Assembly (NCBI RefSeq): GCF_900183975.1
Contig: NZ_LT853882.1
Location: forward strand, 2,473,501 to 2,537,500
Length of the DNA stretch: 64,000 nt
Direction: 5' to 3'
Source: Xanthomonas fragariae
GTDB lineage: Bacteria > Pseudomonadota > Gammaproteobacteria > Xanthomonadales > Xanthomonadaceae
The notes under the pieces were generated by a model that ran no database searches, was not told the DNA's origin, and saw only the letters and a list, made by a program, of their open reading frames with translations. The translations under genes were made by a program, and so were the position numbers. Within the stretch, counting starts at the first letter, position 1. Every line of letters begins with the position of its first letter. Below are positions 9,947 to 18,837 of this stretch, piece by piece.

Positions 9947-10308
9947 GGTGTTCCCTCCCAGGACGCATGTGCTGCTAGTTTTCGCAGGCCGGCGCGCGAA
10001 CGCCCCGCCCGTCGTTGTGCTGGCCTGACATCCGGCCGCGACAAGGGCCGAGGCTGGTGAATGCGTGGTAATCCTGATCGGGTTTACCCTACGGTTGCGG
10101 AGGCAGCATAGGGTGCGCTTGTCAGGCCATACCAATGAAATATTCCTGGAAAGGTATTCAATATAAAAATAGCAACACCAAAAAAACCGGCCAGTCTGAC
10201 ATCACGGGGCCAGACCGCTGGATTCGCCGTGGCAGGCTCAATTCTGCGAGACCGCGCACACTTGCTGCGTGATTGCCCCCACTTACCAGTTTATGCGCAG
10301 CACTAGCC
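9947..10308. promoter_or_regulatory. Upstream region of the xyloglucan locus
   Basis: No credible gene lies between the transporter start and the IS relic. The stretch should hold the promoter of the minus-strand locus. A 6-bp inverted repeat, ACCCTA (10086-10091) and TAGGGT (10109-10114), is separated by 17 bases and sits about 140 bp upstream of the start codon; it could be an operator but nothing else supports that. An AT-rich patch at 10145-10185 is the likeliest promoter area. Confidence 0.35.
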
Positions 10309-11391
10309 AGTCGCCTCTGAAAAACCCCCAATACCCAATCACCACTACGCTTTATAGGTCGCACAGGCGTGGCAGAACGACCAGTTTTCGCTATGCTGAG
10401 GTCTGGTTTCTGGCAATTTCTGCCCATGCGTACACGCCGTCCTGCTACTGGGCACGTACCTGCCGACGCGTTGTTTCGTTCGCGGTTGGAGAACCAGATC
10501 GATCTGCGGCATCCGTCGGCGCAATTGAGCCAACGGATGCCGTGGGCCGCCTTGGAACAGGCGCTTTCGCGACATTTTCCGGCCACTGCGGCCGCTGGCG
10601 GTCGTCCCGCACTGCCGGTGCGTTTGATCGCCGGTTTGTTGTATCTCAAACACGCTTACGACCTTTCCGATGAAGCGGTCTGCGAACGGTGGCTGGAAAA
10701 TCCGTACTGGCAGTTCTTCACCGGTGAGGTCGTGTTCCAGACGCGTTTGCCGTGCGATCCGAGCTCGCTGACACGCTGGCGGCAGCGCTTGGGTGAGGCC
10801 GGCATGGAAGAGCTACTCGCGCACACGATCAATGCCGTCCATGTGATGAAAGCGGTGGATGCGCGTGAGGTATCGCGCGTGATCGTGGACACCACGGTGC
10901 AGGAAAAGGCGATCGCGTATCCGACCCACAGTCGTTTGCTTGAAGTGGCCCGCAAGAAGCTGGTGCTGCTGGCCAAGCGTTACGGCAGTGCACTACGACA
11001 GAGCGACGCACGCCAAGGCCCGGCGTTGAGCCGTTTTGCCCGGCTCGGCTGTTTAGACAACGTTCCCGACGAGACCACGATTCTCAACTTTCGCAGCTTG
11101 CTGGAAACCCATGGCCTTGCTGTGCGGATGCTGGAGGCCGTCAACGCGCATCTGGTGCGCAAGGGTCAGAGCCTGCGTTCCGGCATGATCGTCGATGCGA
11201 CTCTCATCGCTGCGCCCACCAATCTGTGGATTGTACGCCGGTAGTTGTTGCCGGCCAGGGGATAATGCTGTCTGGCGGCAGCCAAAGTTGCCAGATAACC
11301 GTAGAAATCGCATCGTATGCGTCAAATTTGTGCGCTATTGGCACGCAGCAGGCTGGAATTTTAGAGGTCCGGTGCGTTGTTCAGGGCTTCC
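10309..11391 (+). mobile_element. Chimeric IS5-family relic (head of one element, tail of another)
   Basis: The left end, beginning AGTCGCCTCTGAAAAACCCC at 10309, matches the ends of the IS5-family copies at 40087 and 45483. The right end (…GTGCGTTGTTCAGGGCTTCC, finishing at 11391 before CTAG) matches the end of the unrelated IS5-family element at 57003-58157. The join lies near 11033 in a GCCG shared by both elements. The tail part also lacks the middle of its own transposase (jump near 11220). The relic is immobile. Confidence 0.8.
10369..11244 (+). pseudogene. Fused transposase ORF from two IS5-family elements
   Basis: An uninterrupted 291-codon frame. Residues 1 to ~222 equal the N-terminal half of the transposase in the copies at 40147 and 45603 (RTRRPATGHVPADALFRSRL, YLKHAYDLSDEAVCERWLEN, IVDTTVQEKAIAYPT with the first catalytic Asp). 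From FARLG onward the protein follows a different IS5-family transposase, the one at 57128-58095 (LDNVPDETTILNF, MLEAVNAHLVRKGQSLRSG, IVDATLIAAP), then jumps to that protein's C-terminal NLWIVRR. The fused product keeps duplicated N-terminal parts but lacks the catalytic core, so it should be inactive. Confidence 0.8.
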
Positions 11392-11409
11392 CTAGGCAAT
11401 CCAAACAGT

Positions 11410-11819
11410 GCTTTTCGCAACGACCTGATTCTCGCCTACACCAAAACCTACTGATGGCGTCATCGCCAGGGAGCATGCAATGGGTAGTGATCGCGATACT
11501 TCAAAGACCTGGGCCGATGGCGTGGCAACCTATCCGGCAACTGCGCGGGATTTGACTGCTTCTGGTCAGCCAGCAGAATCCGCACACTCGTTTATTTGTG
11601 GTCTGCTTCGATGGAACCGGCAATGACAAGTACAAGGACACTGAGCACATTACCAATATCGGAATTTTGGATAATCAGGTGCAAACGGCGAAGAGTAATA
11701 ATGTCAAAAATATAGGCGGCTACTACGTTCCAGGCGTAGGCACCCAGGACGATACCCTTAACCGGAGCCTCAATGCTGCAGTAGGCTACAGCTATGGGCC
11801 ACGGATGGAAGAGAGGTAG
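11410..11819 (+). pseudogene. Decayed copy of an immunity lipoprotein 3' end plus DUF2235 effector 5' part
   Basis: Bases 11412-11452 encode RNDLILAYTKTY and a stop, the same C-terminus as the lipoprotein at 11932-12603. After a spacer like the one before the intact effector, an ATG at 11480 opens SKTWADGVATYPATARDLTA, matching the intact DUF2235 start. A deletion of about 45 bp relative to the intact copy shifts the frame; homology resumes at 11598 (CFDGTGNDKYKDTEHITNIG, GGYYVPGVGTQDDTLNRSL) and stops at 11817-11819. This shows a former tandem array of immunity-effector units, cut on its left by the IS relic. Confidence 0.82.
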
Positions 11820-11931
11820 AAAAACTCCCACATCACACCGGGCAGGTCACAGGACGACGCGGGCAATGCCGTGAGCACATTGCGGGTAGTGGGCTATAGT
11901 AGATTTTCCTCCCCTTCCCACAGGTGGCCCC

Positions 11932-12603
11932 ATGGCTGTGCGACCTCATTGCATACCGCAGCACCGTGCAGCGCTCCCCCTGCTGCTGTGCGCCGTCTTC
12001 GCCCACCCTCTGACTGGATGTTCACGCATGAACACGCCTGCCAACGATCCTGCCGCCATTCACCTGATCGGCAATATTCCCGTCGATGCCCACAACACCG
12101 TGCATATCGATACCCGCAAACCGATTCCGTTTAGCAACCATGCGTTCGGGGCGATGTGTTACGACACCTATGGCTGCAAGGTGCTGTACGACGGCAGGTA
12201 TGCGGCCAACTTTCCCGAAGATGAGAAGCGAATTTCATCGGCTTCGCTGGGTGACGTCTACCCTGACAATCTTAAAGCCAATACGATCGGCATTCGCAAC
12301 TTCCCGAACTTCCCGCCCCCTGCCGAGGTGACGTGGCGCTCCAAGGATGGCCAGCCGCATCATGCCCTGGTCGACCTCAATGCCATCTTCAAAGACAAGG
12401 TGGTGCTGCATCATGTGCAACAAGAGCAGTTGCCGCCAGTCCTGCGGGCGGATATCTCTCCGCATATCATCCTCGAAGTGAATGACCGCACCATCAATGT
12501 ATATATGAAGGCGATGGTGCAGACGACTGTGCAACAGAAGCCGGGCAACGAATATAGTTATTTTCGCAACGACTTGATCCTCGCCTACACCAAGACCTAC
12601 TGA
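11932..12603 (+). CDS. Predicted lipoprotein, candidate immunity protein for the DUF2235 effector
   Basis: A 223-residue protein with AGGTGG before the ATG. The N-terminus is hydrophobic (AALPLLLCAVFAHPLTGC) and ends in a lipobox-like LTGC, so a membrane-anchored periplasmic lipoprotein is likely. No enzyme motif was recognised. The gene lies 25 bp before the DUF2235 lipase-like gene and was duplicated together with it (remnant at 11410-11819). Periplasmic lipoproteins encoded beside Tle-type phospholipase effectors usually neutralise them; that role is an inference here. A chaperone or accessory role is the alternative. Confidence 0.65.
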   Translation: MAVRPHCIPQHRAALPLLLCAVFAHPLTGCSRMNTPANDPAAIHLIGNIPVDAHNTVHIDTRKPIPFSNHAFGAMCYDTYGCKVLYDGRYAANFPEDEKRISSASLGDVYPDNLKANTIGIRNFPNFPPPAEVTWRSKDGQPHHALVDLNAIFKDKVVLHHVQQEQLPPVLRADISPHIILEVNDRTINVYMKAMVQTTVQQKPGNEYSYFRNDLILAYTKTY

Positions 12604-12628
12604 TGGCGAATTTGCCAGGGAGCATGTA

Positions 12629-14200
12629 ATGGCTAACGCTAGTAACGACAAGAAGAAATGGGCCGATGGTGTGGAAACCTATCCGGCGACTGCACAGGAT
12701 TTGGCTGTCTATCAAAAAAGCCGCGATGCGCTGTCACAGTTCCAGGCTCCCCTGCTGGTCAGCCAGAACAATCCGCACAGCCGTTTGTTCGTAGCCAGCT
12801 TCGATGGCACCGGCAATGACAAGTACAAGGACCCCGAGCACATCACCAATATCGGCACTCTGGATGATCAGGTGCAAACTGCAGTAAGTAACGGCGTTAA
12901 AAAGATCGGCGGCTACTACGTCCCAGGGGTAGGCACCCAGGACGATGCCTTCACTCGCAACCTCGACGGTGGTCTGGGCTACAGCTATGGGCCACGCATG
13001 GAAAAAATGTATTTGGAATTCATCAACCAAGCCAGCGACTGGAAGAAAGAGGATCCGCAAGCCGAGATAAGCATTGTCTCCACCGGCTTCAGCCGTGGCG
13101 CGGTCACCGCCGCCATGTTCACCCGCATGGTCCACGAGCGTGGCATCCAAAACCCAAGGGACATGCAGATCGACCAAGGCCCAAACGGCGAAATCCTAAA
13201 ACTCACCCCAATCCACCCGCCGCTGGTCCCGCCCGGTCGTACCGCGCAGGTGGCGGGCTTGCTCGACCCGGTGGCCACCGGCGACATGAACCTGCGCGAC
13301 ACGCGCCTGCCGCCATCGGTGGTCTCGGGCCTGCAACTCAGCGCCCGCGACGAGCGCCGCGATATGTTCCCGGCCAAGGACATCATCGATCCGGGCCGCA
13401 CCCAGGATGGGCGCCTGCTCAATCTGGTCAATCCGGGCGCGCATTCGGACATCGGCGGTTCCTACCGGATCGATGGCCTGTCCGTGCGCAACGGTGACCT
13501 GCTCACCGATTATGTCAACACCCTCAGCGACACGCCGTTCCTGCAACCGCGCACGGTGTCCACTGCGCCGGAAATGAACGTCATCCACCGTTCCGAGCAG
13601 CACCAGACTTTCTACACCACTACCATCGCGGCCACCCTGGGCAGCCGCGCACATGTGAAGGACCTGGCGGGTACCGCGGCCAACCTCAATCGCACCGATG
13701 CTCAGGACCTGGATACCGGCTTGCGCGCGCAGTTTCCCTTGCGCCCGGTGGCCGTGTCGCCGGAACGCACCGATTCCTCGGTGCCGGCGTTCGCGCTGCA
13801 CAATGGTGCTGCCGACGCGCCAAGCTGGCAGCCGCAGATGCAGATGCAGCAACTCCAGCACGCGCGCGAGCGCAGCCATGCGCCGCAGCAGTGGCAGGTG
13901 CCGATGAAGGCAGATGCGCAGCAGGAGGCGCGGGCAGCGGCCGGCAAGCTGCCCTCCTTGCATGAGGACCCGGACGCATTCCTGGACCGCATGCTGGCCG
14001 CCGCACAGAGCGGCGAGCGCGATCAATTCCGGCAGATGACGCAGATCCTGGCCAATGAACCACCCGGTCGTGCGTTGCGCGCCGAGGCCATCGAGACGGT
14101 GAACCAGCAGGAACAGCAGGCAGCCCAGCAGGCGATTCAGGCGCAGCAACAACAGCAACAACAGCAGGAAACGATGCGCATCGGTGGGCGCAGCATGTAA
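12629..14200 (+). CDS. DUF2235/Tle1-like alpha/beta-hydrolase, probable antibacterial lipase effector
   Basis: A 523-residue protein without a signal peptide; AGGGAG precedes the start. The N-terminal domain carries FVASFDGTGNDKYKD (DUF2235 opening), the nucleophile elbow VSTGFSRGAVTAA (GxSxG, Ser near residue 151) and the catalytic-His type motif NPGAHSDIGGSY, with a candidate Asp in between. These are the marks of the Tle1 phospholipase family delivered by type VI secretion. The C-terminal ~130 residues are Gln/Ala-rich and end in a run of about ten Gln codons. Export by the Xanthomonas type IV killing system is also possible, but the usual XVIPCD signature motifs are not evident. The target is inferred to be membrane phospholipids of rival bacteria. 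Confidence 0.75.
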   Translation: MANASNDKKKWADGVETYPATAQDLAVYQKSRDALSQFQAPLLVSQNNPHSRLFVASFDGTGNDKYKDPEHITNIGTLDDQVQTAVSNGVKKIGGYYVPGVGTQDDAFTRNLDGGLGYSYGPRMEKMYLEFINQASDWKKEDPQAEISIVSTGFSRGAVTAAMFTRMVHERGIQNPRDMQIDQGPNGEILKLTPIHPPLVPPGRTAQVAGLLDPVATGDMNLRDTRLPPSVVSGLQLSARDERRDMFPAKDIIDPGRTQDGRLLNLVNPGAHSDIGGSYRIDGLSVRNGDLLTDYVNTLSDTPFLQPRTVSTAPEMNVIHRSEQHQTFYTTTIAATLGSRAHVKDLAGTAANLNRTDAQDLDTGLRAQFPLRPVAVSPERTDSSVPAFALHNGAADAPSWQPQMQMQQLQHARERSHAPQQWQVPMKADAQQEARAAAGKLPSLHEDPDAFLDRMLAAAQSGERDQFRQMTQILANEPPGRALRAEAIETVNQQEQQAAQQAIQAQQQQQQQQETMRIGGRSM

Positions 14201-14229
14201 CGGTCGTCAGCAGCAAAGGAAGATGCACG

Positions 14230-14799
14230 ATGAATGCAAAAGACCCGCTGACGTTGGTCAGCAAGGCCGCCTCGCTCATGGAGCAGTTCGAGCGCCGCTG
14301 CAATGAAATGGAGCAGCAGCAACGCCAGCTTGCGCAGCAGCTGGAGCAGGTGACGCAGTCGTTGCCCGGGGTGATGACCCGTTCGGCCGAGCAGACCTTG
14401 CAGCGCGTGCCCGACACGTTGGTGAGAAATGTCCAGCGGGGGATGGACCAGTCGGTCGCCGGTTTCGAGAAGCGGCTGCAGCACGCCGGTAGCTTGATCG
14501 GGGGAGGTGCGCAGTCCCTGTCCGATCAACTCAAACGCATCGAGCGGGCGCAGCGCCTGCTGCTCTGGAAAGGCGCGGCGGTCGTGGCCGGAAGTCTGCT
14601 GGTGTTGCTGGGCGGCGGCGGATGGTTGCTGGCCCACTATCGCCAGCAAATTGAAGACAACCAGTTGCGTGCGGAGTTGTTGCGCGCCTACAACGCCGCC
14701 GACGTAACCCTGTGCAACGGCCGGCTATGCGCCAATGTCGAGACCAAGGGCCAGGCCTACGGCGATCGCCGGCAGTATCGACAGGTCAAACCGCGCTGA
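14230..14799 (+). CDS. Coiled-coil membrane protein of unknown function, third gene of the DUF2235 module
   Basis: A 189-residue protein starting 30 bp after the effector, with GGAAG ahead of its ATG. Residues ~10-110 are rich in Gln, Glu and Leu (QFERRCNEMEQQQRQLAQQL, SDQLKRIERAQRLLLW) and should form coiled coil. One membrane helix follows (GAAVVAGSLLVLLGGGGWLL, ~117-136), then a short tail with two cysteines (VTLCNGRLCANVE) probably in the periplasm. The protein resembles proteins often labelled relaxation or mobilisation protein, but nothing here indicates DNA mobilisation. It is likely co-transcribed with the effector. Confidence 0.6.
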   Translation: MNAKDPLTLVSKAASLMEQFERRCNEMEQQQRQLAQQLEQVTQSLPGVMTRSAEQTLQRVPDTLVRNVQRGMDQSVAGFEKRLQHAGSLIGGGAQSLSDQLKRIERAQRLLLWKGAAVVAGSLLVLLGGGGWLLAHYRQQIEDNQLRAELLRAYNAADVTLCNGRLCANVETKGQAYGDRRQYRQVKPR

Positions 14800-15003
14800 T
14801 TCCGGCGGCAAGTACACGATGGCACCCCCTGCCGTCTCAAGGGCCAGGGCAATGTGTTGCGCGCCATAATGTGACTGTCGGCGACACCTTGCGCAGAATT
14901 GCATTCCTGTGAGTCTGGCTTCGACCGATCATGGTGCGGCCCACGGTGCAAACAGCAGCACCGGTTGCGGTCGTCACCCGACGAAACTGATTTTCAGGAC
15001 CGG
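14800..15003. other. Intergenic region between convergent genes
   Basis: The dgo regulator and the membrane-protein gene converge on this 204-bp stretch. No gene, clear terminator or repeat was recognised. Confidence 0.5.
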
Positions 15004-15975
15004 CTAGACCGACGACTCCGGCGCCCGCAAACCGGGATACAAGCGCCGCGCGGTAGTGCGCAGCGCCTGCAAAACGCGCTCGGCACCAGGCGGCAAAATG
15101 TAATTGCGCCGACGAATGATGCCAAACGACTCCATCCGCACGCCCAATTCGATCGGCAACACGGTCAGCAGCTTGGCCTGGATCAGCGGCGTCAACGATT
15201 CCACCGGCAAAGCGGTGAGCATGTCGGTGCCGCGTAACAGCGCCGAGGTGACAGGCAAGGACGAGGTTTCAATCGCATTGGTCGGCGTCTGCACGCCGTG
15301 CTCCAAGAACATCGAATCCAGCCGCGCGCGCAGCATGCTATCGGCCGGCGGCAGGATCCAGCCATGCCGCACCAGATCCGCATGCTGCAGACCGGCCCGG
15401 CTGGCCAGCGGGTGACCGGCGCGCGCAATCACCGAATGCGGCTCGTCGGCCAACGGCTCGAATTCCAACTCGCCCACGCTTTCCGGCCCCAGGATGCGGC
15501 CGATCACGATGTCGAGCTGGCCATCCAGTAACTTGGCCACCAGCGGACGGCTGTAGTCCATCTCCACCCGCACCAGGATGTCCGGAAACTCGCGTTTAAC
15601 CTCGGCGATCGCCTGCGGCACCAAGTTGGTGCCCGGATTGACCACGGTCCCGATCGAGGCCTGGCCCATGCGGCCCGCGCGCAGCGCGGCGATTTCTTCC
15701 TGCGCCCGGCCGATCTCCGACATCGCCGCACGGGCACGACGGATCAGCACTTGGCCATACCAGGTTGGCTCGACGCCACGGGCATGTCGCTCGAACAGCT
15801 TCACCCCGAGCATGTCTTCCATTTCCGCCAGCAGCTTGGAGGCTGCCGGCTGGGTCATGCTGGCGGCCTCGGCCGCGCGCAATACCGAGCGCTGCTCGTG
15901 CAAATGCAGCAGTAACAACAGTTGACGCGTCTTGAGCCGGGCTGCGTTGAACCAGGGAGTACCGGAATGTGCCAT
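15004..15975 (-). CDS. LysR-type regulator of the galactonate operon (GbpR-like)
   Basis: A 323-residue LysR-family regulator. The helix-turn-helix lies near the N-terminus (LLLLHLHEQRSVLRAAEAAS, MTQPAASKLLAEMED, LGVKLFERHARGVEPTWYG), followed by a LysR substrate-binding domain (IGTVVNPGTNLVPQAI, QLDIVIGRI). The N-terminus TPWFNAARLKTRQ resembles the GbpR branch that responds to galactose-type sugars. An upstream in-frame ATG at 16032 is possible, but starting at 15975 leaves the operator-like repeats at 15996-16021 in the intergenic space. It is divergent from dgoA and probably controls the operon; the inducer is inferred. Confidence 0.8.
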   Translation of the reverse strand: MAHSGTPWFNAARLKTRQLLLLLHLHEQRSVLRAAEAASMTQPAASKLLAEMEDMLGVKLFERHARGVEPTWYGQVLIRRARAAMSEIGRAQEEIAALRAGRMGQASIGTVVNPGTNLVPQAIAEVKREFPDILVRVEMDYSRPLVAKLLDGQLDIVIGRILGPESVGELEFEPLADEPHSVIARAGHPLASRAGLQHADLVRHGWILPPADSMLRARLDSMFLEHGVQTPTNAIETSSLPVTSALLRGTDMLTALPVESLTPLIQAKLLTVLPIELGVRMESFGIIRRRNYILPPGAERVLQALRTTARRLYPGLRAPESSV

Positions 15976-15995
15976 GGAGTGCCCTTGCAGCCGTG

Positions 15996-16021
15996 TATTC
16001 GTCGGAGGAATAGGATATTCC
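15996..16021. promoter_or_regulatory. Tandem LysR-type operator motifs between the regulator and dgoA
   Basis: Two overlapping inverted repeats: TATTC-N7-GAATA at 15996-16012, which contains the classic LysR box ATTC-N7-GAAT, and GGAATA-N3-TATTCC at 16007-16021. They sit about 20 bp upstream of the regulator start chosen here and 134 bp upstream of dgoA, as expected for a regulation and activation site pair. Confidence 0.55.
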
Positions 16022-16154
16022 GAAAATTTCATTTGCCGCGCATATCTCCCCGCGCGAGGCTACCGGACGCTCCAGCAGGAGCCCCACAGCTCCCCCGACG
16101 TTGCCGACCAGTCGGTCGCCAGCGGACGCTTTCCGCTCTATCGCGAGTAACACA

Positions 16155-16787
16155 ATGACCTCAGAAACCACAGCCAGCCCGTTCGCCCTGCCGCTGATCG
16201 CCATCCTGCGTGGCATCACGCCGGAAGAAACGCTCGACCATGTCGGTGCGCTGATCGACGCCGGCTTCGACGCGATCGAGATTCCGCTCAACTCGCCGCG
16301 CTGGGCCCAGAGCATTGCCCTTGCCCAGCAGACCTATGGCGAGCGCGCCTGGATCGGCGCTGGCACCGTGCTGCGCAACGAAGACGTCGACACCCTGGCA
16401 GAGATCGGCGCACGCTTTATCGTTACCCCGAATACGCGCCCATCGCTGATCCGCCATGCAGCCGCGCGCGGGCTCACCGTGGTGGCCGGCTTTGCGACCG
16501 CCAGCGAGGCGTTCGACGCCATCGATGCCGGCGCGACGATCTTGAAGTTGTTCCCCGCAGCCACTTACGGCGCGGCGCATGTGCGCGCGCTGCGTTCGGT
16601 GCTGCCCAAGCACATTCCGGTCTATGTGGTCGGCGGCGTCAGCCTGCAGACCCTGGCCGGCTTCAGCGCGCAGGGCGCTGATGGCGCCGGCATCGGTGGC
16701 GAACTGTACAAACCCGCGCAATCACTCGAAACGACCCGAACGCATGCACGCGCCTTCGTACAGGCCTACCAGGAACTGCAAGGATGA
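16155..16787 (+). CDS. dgoA: 2-dehydro-3-deoxy-6-phosphogalactonate aldolase
   Basis: A 210-residue class I aldolase of the KDPG/KDPGal family that splits 2-dehydro-3-deoxy-6-phosphogalactonate into pyruvate and glyceraldehyde-3-phosphate. Visible motifs are [24 protein letters not shown] (catalytic-site Glu), [21 protein letters not shown] and the Schiff-base lysine in [12 protein letters not shown]. The sequence LRGI...NSP is typical of the galactonate branch rather than Eda. The start at 16155 has GAG upstream. Its last codons overlap the dgoD start (ATGA), so the two are translationally coupled. Confidence 0.93.
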   Translation: MTSETTASPFALPLIAILRGITPEETLDHVGALIDAGFDAIEIPLNSPRWAQSIALAQQTYGERAWIGAGTVLRNEDVDTLAEIGARFIVTPNTRPSLIRHAAARGLTVVAGFATASEAFDAIDAGATILKLFPAATYGAAHVRALRSVLPKHIPVYVVGGVSLQTLAGFSAQGADGAGIGGELYKPAQSLETTRTHARAFVQAYQELQG

Positions 16788-17932
16788 AGATCACCCGCCT
16801 CACCACTTACCACGCTGCACCGCGCTGGCTGTTCCTCAAGGTCGAGACCGACGAAGGCATCACCGGCTGGGGAGAGCCGGTCATCGAAGGCCGCGCACGT
16901 TCGGTGGAGGCCGCCGTACACGAACTGGCCAGTTACGTCGTCGGTAAGGATCCTGCGCGCATCAACGACCTGTGGCAGACCATGTATCGCGCTGGTTTCT
17001 ACCGCGGCGGCGCCATCCTGATGAGCGCCATTGCCGGTATCGACCAGGCCTTGTGGGACATCAAGGGCAAGGCGCTGGGGGTGCCGGTGTACGCGTTGCT
17101 GGGCGGCCTGGTGCGCGACCGGATGAAGACGTATCGCTGGGTCGGCGGCGACCGCCCCGGCGCGATCATTCAGCAGATCACCGATTACCGCGCACTGGGC
17201 TTTGATACGTTCAAGTTTAACGGCACTGAGGAAATGAAGCTGATCGACAGCGCGCGGGCCGTCGATGCTGCGGTGGTCAAGGTTGCCGAAATCCGCGAGA
17301 CCTTCGGCAGCACCATCGACTTCGGCATCGACTTCCACGGCCGCGTCGGCGCGCCGATGGCCAAGGCGCTGCTGCGCGAACTGGAGCCGTTCAAACCGCT
17401 GTTCGTCGAAGAACCGGTGCTGGCCGAACAGGCCGAGTATTACCCGCGCTTGGCTGCGAGCACCTCGATTCCGCTGGCAGCCGGCGAGCGCATGTTTTCG
17501 CGCTTCGAATTCAAGAACGTGCTGTGCGCCGGCGGCATCCAGATGGTGCAGCCGGATCTGTCGCATGCCGGAGGCATCACCGAGTGCGTCAAGATCGCCG
17601 CGATGGCCGAAGCCTACGATGTCGGCTTCGCACCGCACTGCCCGCTCGGCCCGATCGCGCTCGCTGCATGTCTGCATGTGGACTTCGTTTCGCACAACGC
17701 GGTGCTGCAGGAACAGAGCATCGGCATCCATTACAACGAGGGCGCCGACCTGCTGGATTACGTGATCAACAAAGAAGATTTTCACTGTGTCGATGGCAGT
17801 ATCGCCGCCCTGCCCAAGCCCGGGCTCGGTGTGGAGATCGACGAAGAGATGCTCAAGCGCGCAAACGAAAATCCGCCGGATTGGCGTAACCCGGTGTGGC
17901 GTCACCCCGACGGCAGCATCGCCGAATGGTGA
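16784..17932 (+). CDS. dgoD: D-galactonate dehydratase
   Basis: A 382-residue enolase-superfamily enzyme that dehydrates D-galactonate to 2-dehydro-3-deoxygalactonate. The mandelate-racemase-type fold shows [11 protein letters not shown] near the start, the FGIDFHGRV segment (metal Asp and His), LFVEEPVL (metal Glu), [24 protein letters not shown] and [11 protein letters not shown] (catalytic His). Length and motifs match DgoD. It overlaps dgoA by 4 bp and the lactonase gene by several bases, indicating a tight operon. Confidence 0.95.
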   Translation: MKITRLTTYHAAPRWLFLKVETDEGITGWGEPVIEGRARSVEAAVHELASYVVGKDPARINDLWQTMYRAGFYRGGAILMSAIAGIDQALWDIKGKALGVPVYALLGGLVRDRMKTYRWVGGDRPGAIIQQITDYRALGFDTFKFNGTEEMKLIDSARAVDAAVVKVAEIRETFGSTIDFGIDFHGRVGAPMAKALLRELEPFKPLFVEEPVLAEQAEYYPRLAASTSIPLAAGERMFSRFEFKNVLCAGGIQMVQPDLSHAGGITECVKIAAMAEAYDVGFAPHCPLGPIALAACLHVDFVSHNAVLQEQSIGIHYNEGADLLDYVINKEDFHCVDGSIAALPKPGLGVEIDEEMLKRANENPPDWRNPVWRHPDGSIAEW

Positions 17933-18837
17933 GCACGCCCGAACACACCGCCGTGCTGGCTGTCGACAGCCGCTGCACACATGGCGAAGGCGTGCTGTGG
18001 TGCGAGCAACGTGAAGCGCTGTACTGGGTCGACATCAGCGAAAAACGCCTGTGGCGGCACCATCCGCAGAGCGCGCATACACGCTACTGGATGCTGCCTG
18101 ATCGCCCGGGCTGCATCGGACTGATGGACGACGGCCGCGTGCTGATCGCGCTGGCCAAGTCGCTCTGCATCGCCGACCCGGACAATACCGACGGCGATGA
18201 GTTGCCGCTCGAAAAACTGGCCGACGTCGAAGCCGACAACCCGCTCACGCGCAGCAACGATGGCCGCGCCGATCGCAATGGCAACTTCGTGTTCGGCACC
18301 ATGGACGAGCACGACGACAAGGCCGCGCGCGGGGCGATGTATCAGTTCTCGCTGCGCCATGGTTTGCGTGCGCTGCCGCTGCCCGGCGTGTCGATCCCCA
18401 ACTCGATCTGCTTCAGCCCCGACGGCCGCACCTTGTATTACTGCGATTCGGTGCGCCCGCACATCTTGTGCTGCGATTACGATGCCGATAGCGCGCAGAC
18501 CGGCAACACGCGCGTGTTCGCCACGCTGGACCGCGACGATGCCGAGCCGGACGGCTCCATCATCGACAGCGAAGGTCATCTGTGGAACGCGCAATGGCGT
18601 GCCTGGCGCGTGGTGCGTTATCGCCCCGATGGCAGCGTGGAGCGCATCGTGCAACTGCCGGTCAAGCACGCTACCTGCAGCGCCTTCGGTGGCGCCGCGC
18701 TGGACCGCCTGCATGTGATCAGCTCGCGCCTGGACCACAGCGCCGAAGAGCTGGCCCGCACACCCGAAGCCGGTAGCCTGTATATCTGCGACGTGCCGAT
18801 CAACGGCCTGCCCGAGAGTCGGGTGGCCAGCGCATGA
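17926..18837 (+). CDS. SMP-30/gluconolactonase-family sugar lactonase, probably galactonolactonase
   Basis: A 303-residue six-bladed propeller lactonase. Family motifs are [20 protein letters not shown] (metal Glu), [20 protein letters not shown] (metal Asn), [20 protein letters not shown] and [19 protein letters not shown] (metal Asp region). It would hydrolyse D-galactono-1,4-lactone to galactonate, feeding DgoD. The ATG at 17926 overlaps the end of dgoD; a GTG at 17929 is an alternative start. Arabino- or gluconolactonase activity cannot be excluded, but the operon argues for galactonolactone. Confidence 0.85.
   Translation: MVSTPEHTAVLAVDSRCTHGEGVLWCEQREALYWVDISEKRLWRHHPQSAHTRYWMLPDRPGCIGLMDDGRVLIALAKSLCIADPDNTDGDELPLEKLADVEADNPLTRSNDGRADRNGNFVFGTMDEHDDKAARGAMYQFSLRHGLRALPLPGVSIPNSICFSPDGRTLYYCDSVRPHILCCDYDADSAQTGNTRVFATLDRDDAEPDGSIIDSEGHLWNAQWRAWRVVRYRPDGSVERIVQLPVKHATCSAFGGAALDRLHVISSRLDHSAEELARTPEAGSLYICDVPINGLPESRVASA

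Noticed and set aside
12629..14200. Assignment of the DUF2235 protein to the Xanthomonas type IV killing system by an XVIPCD tail
   Set aside because: The Gln-rich tail is suggestive, but the conserved motifs of that domain are not visible.
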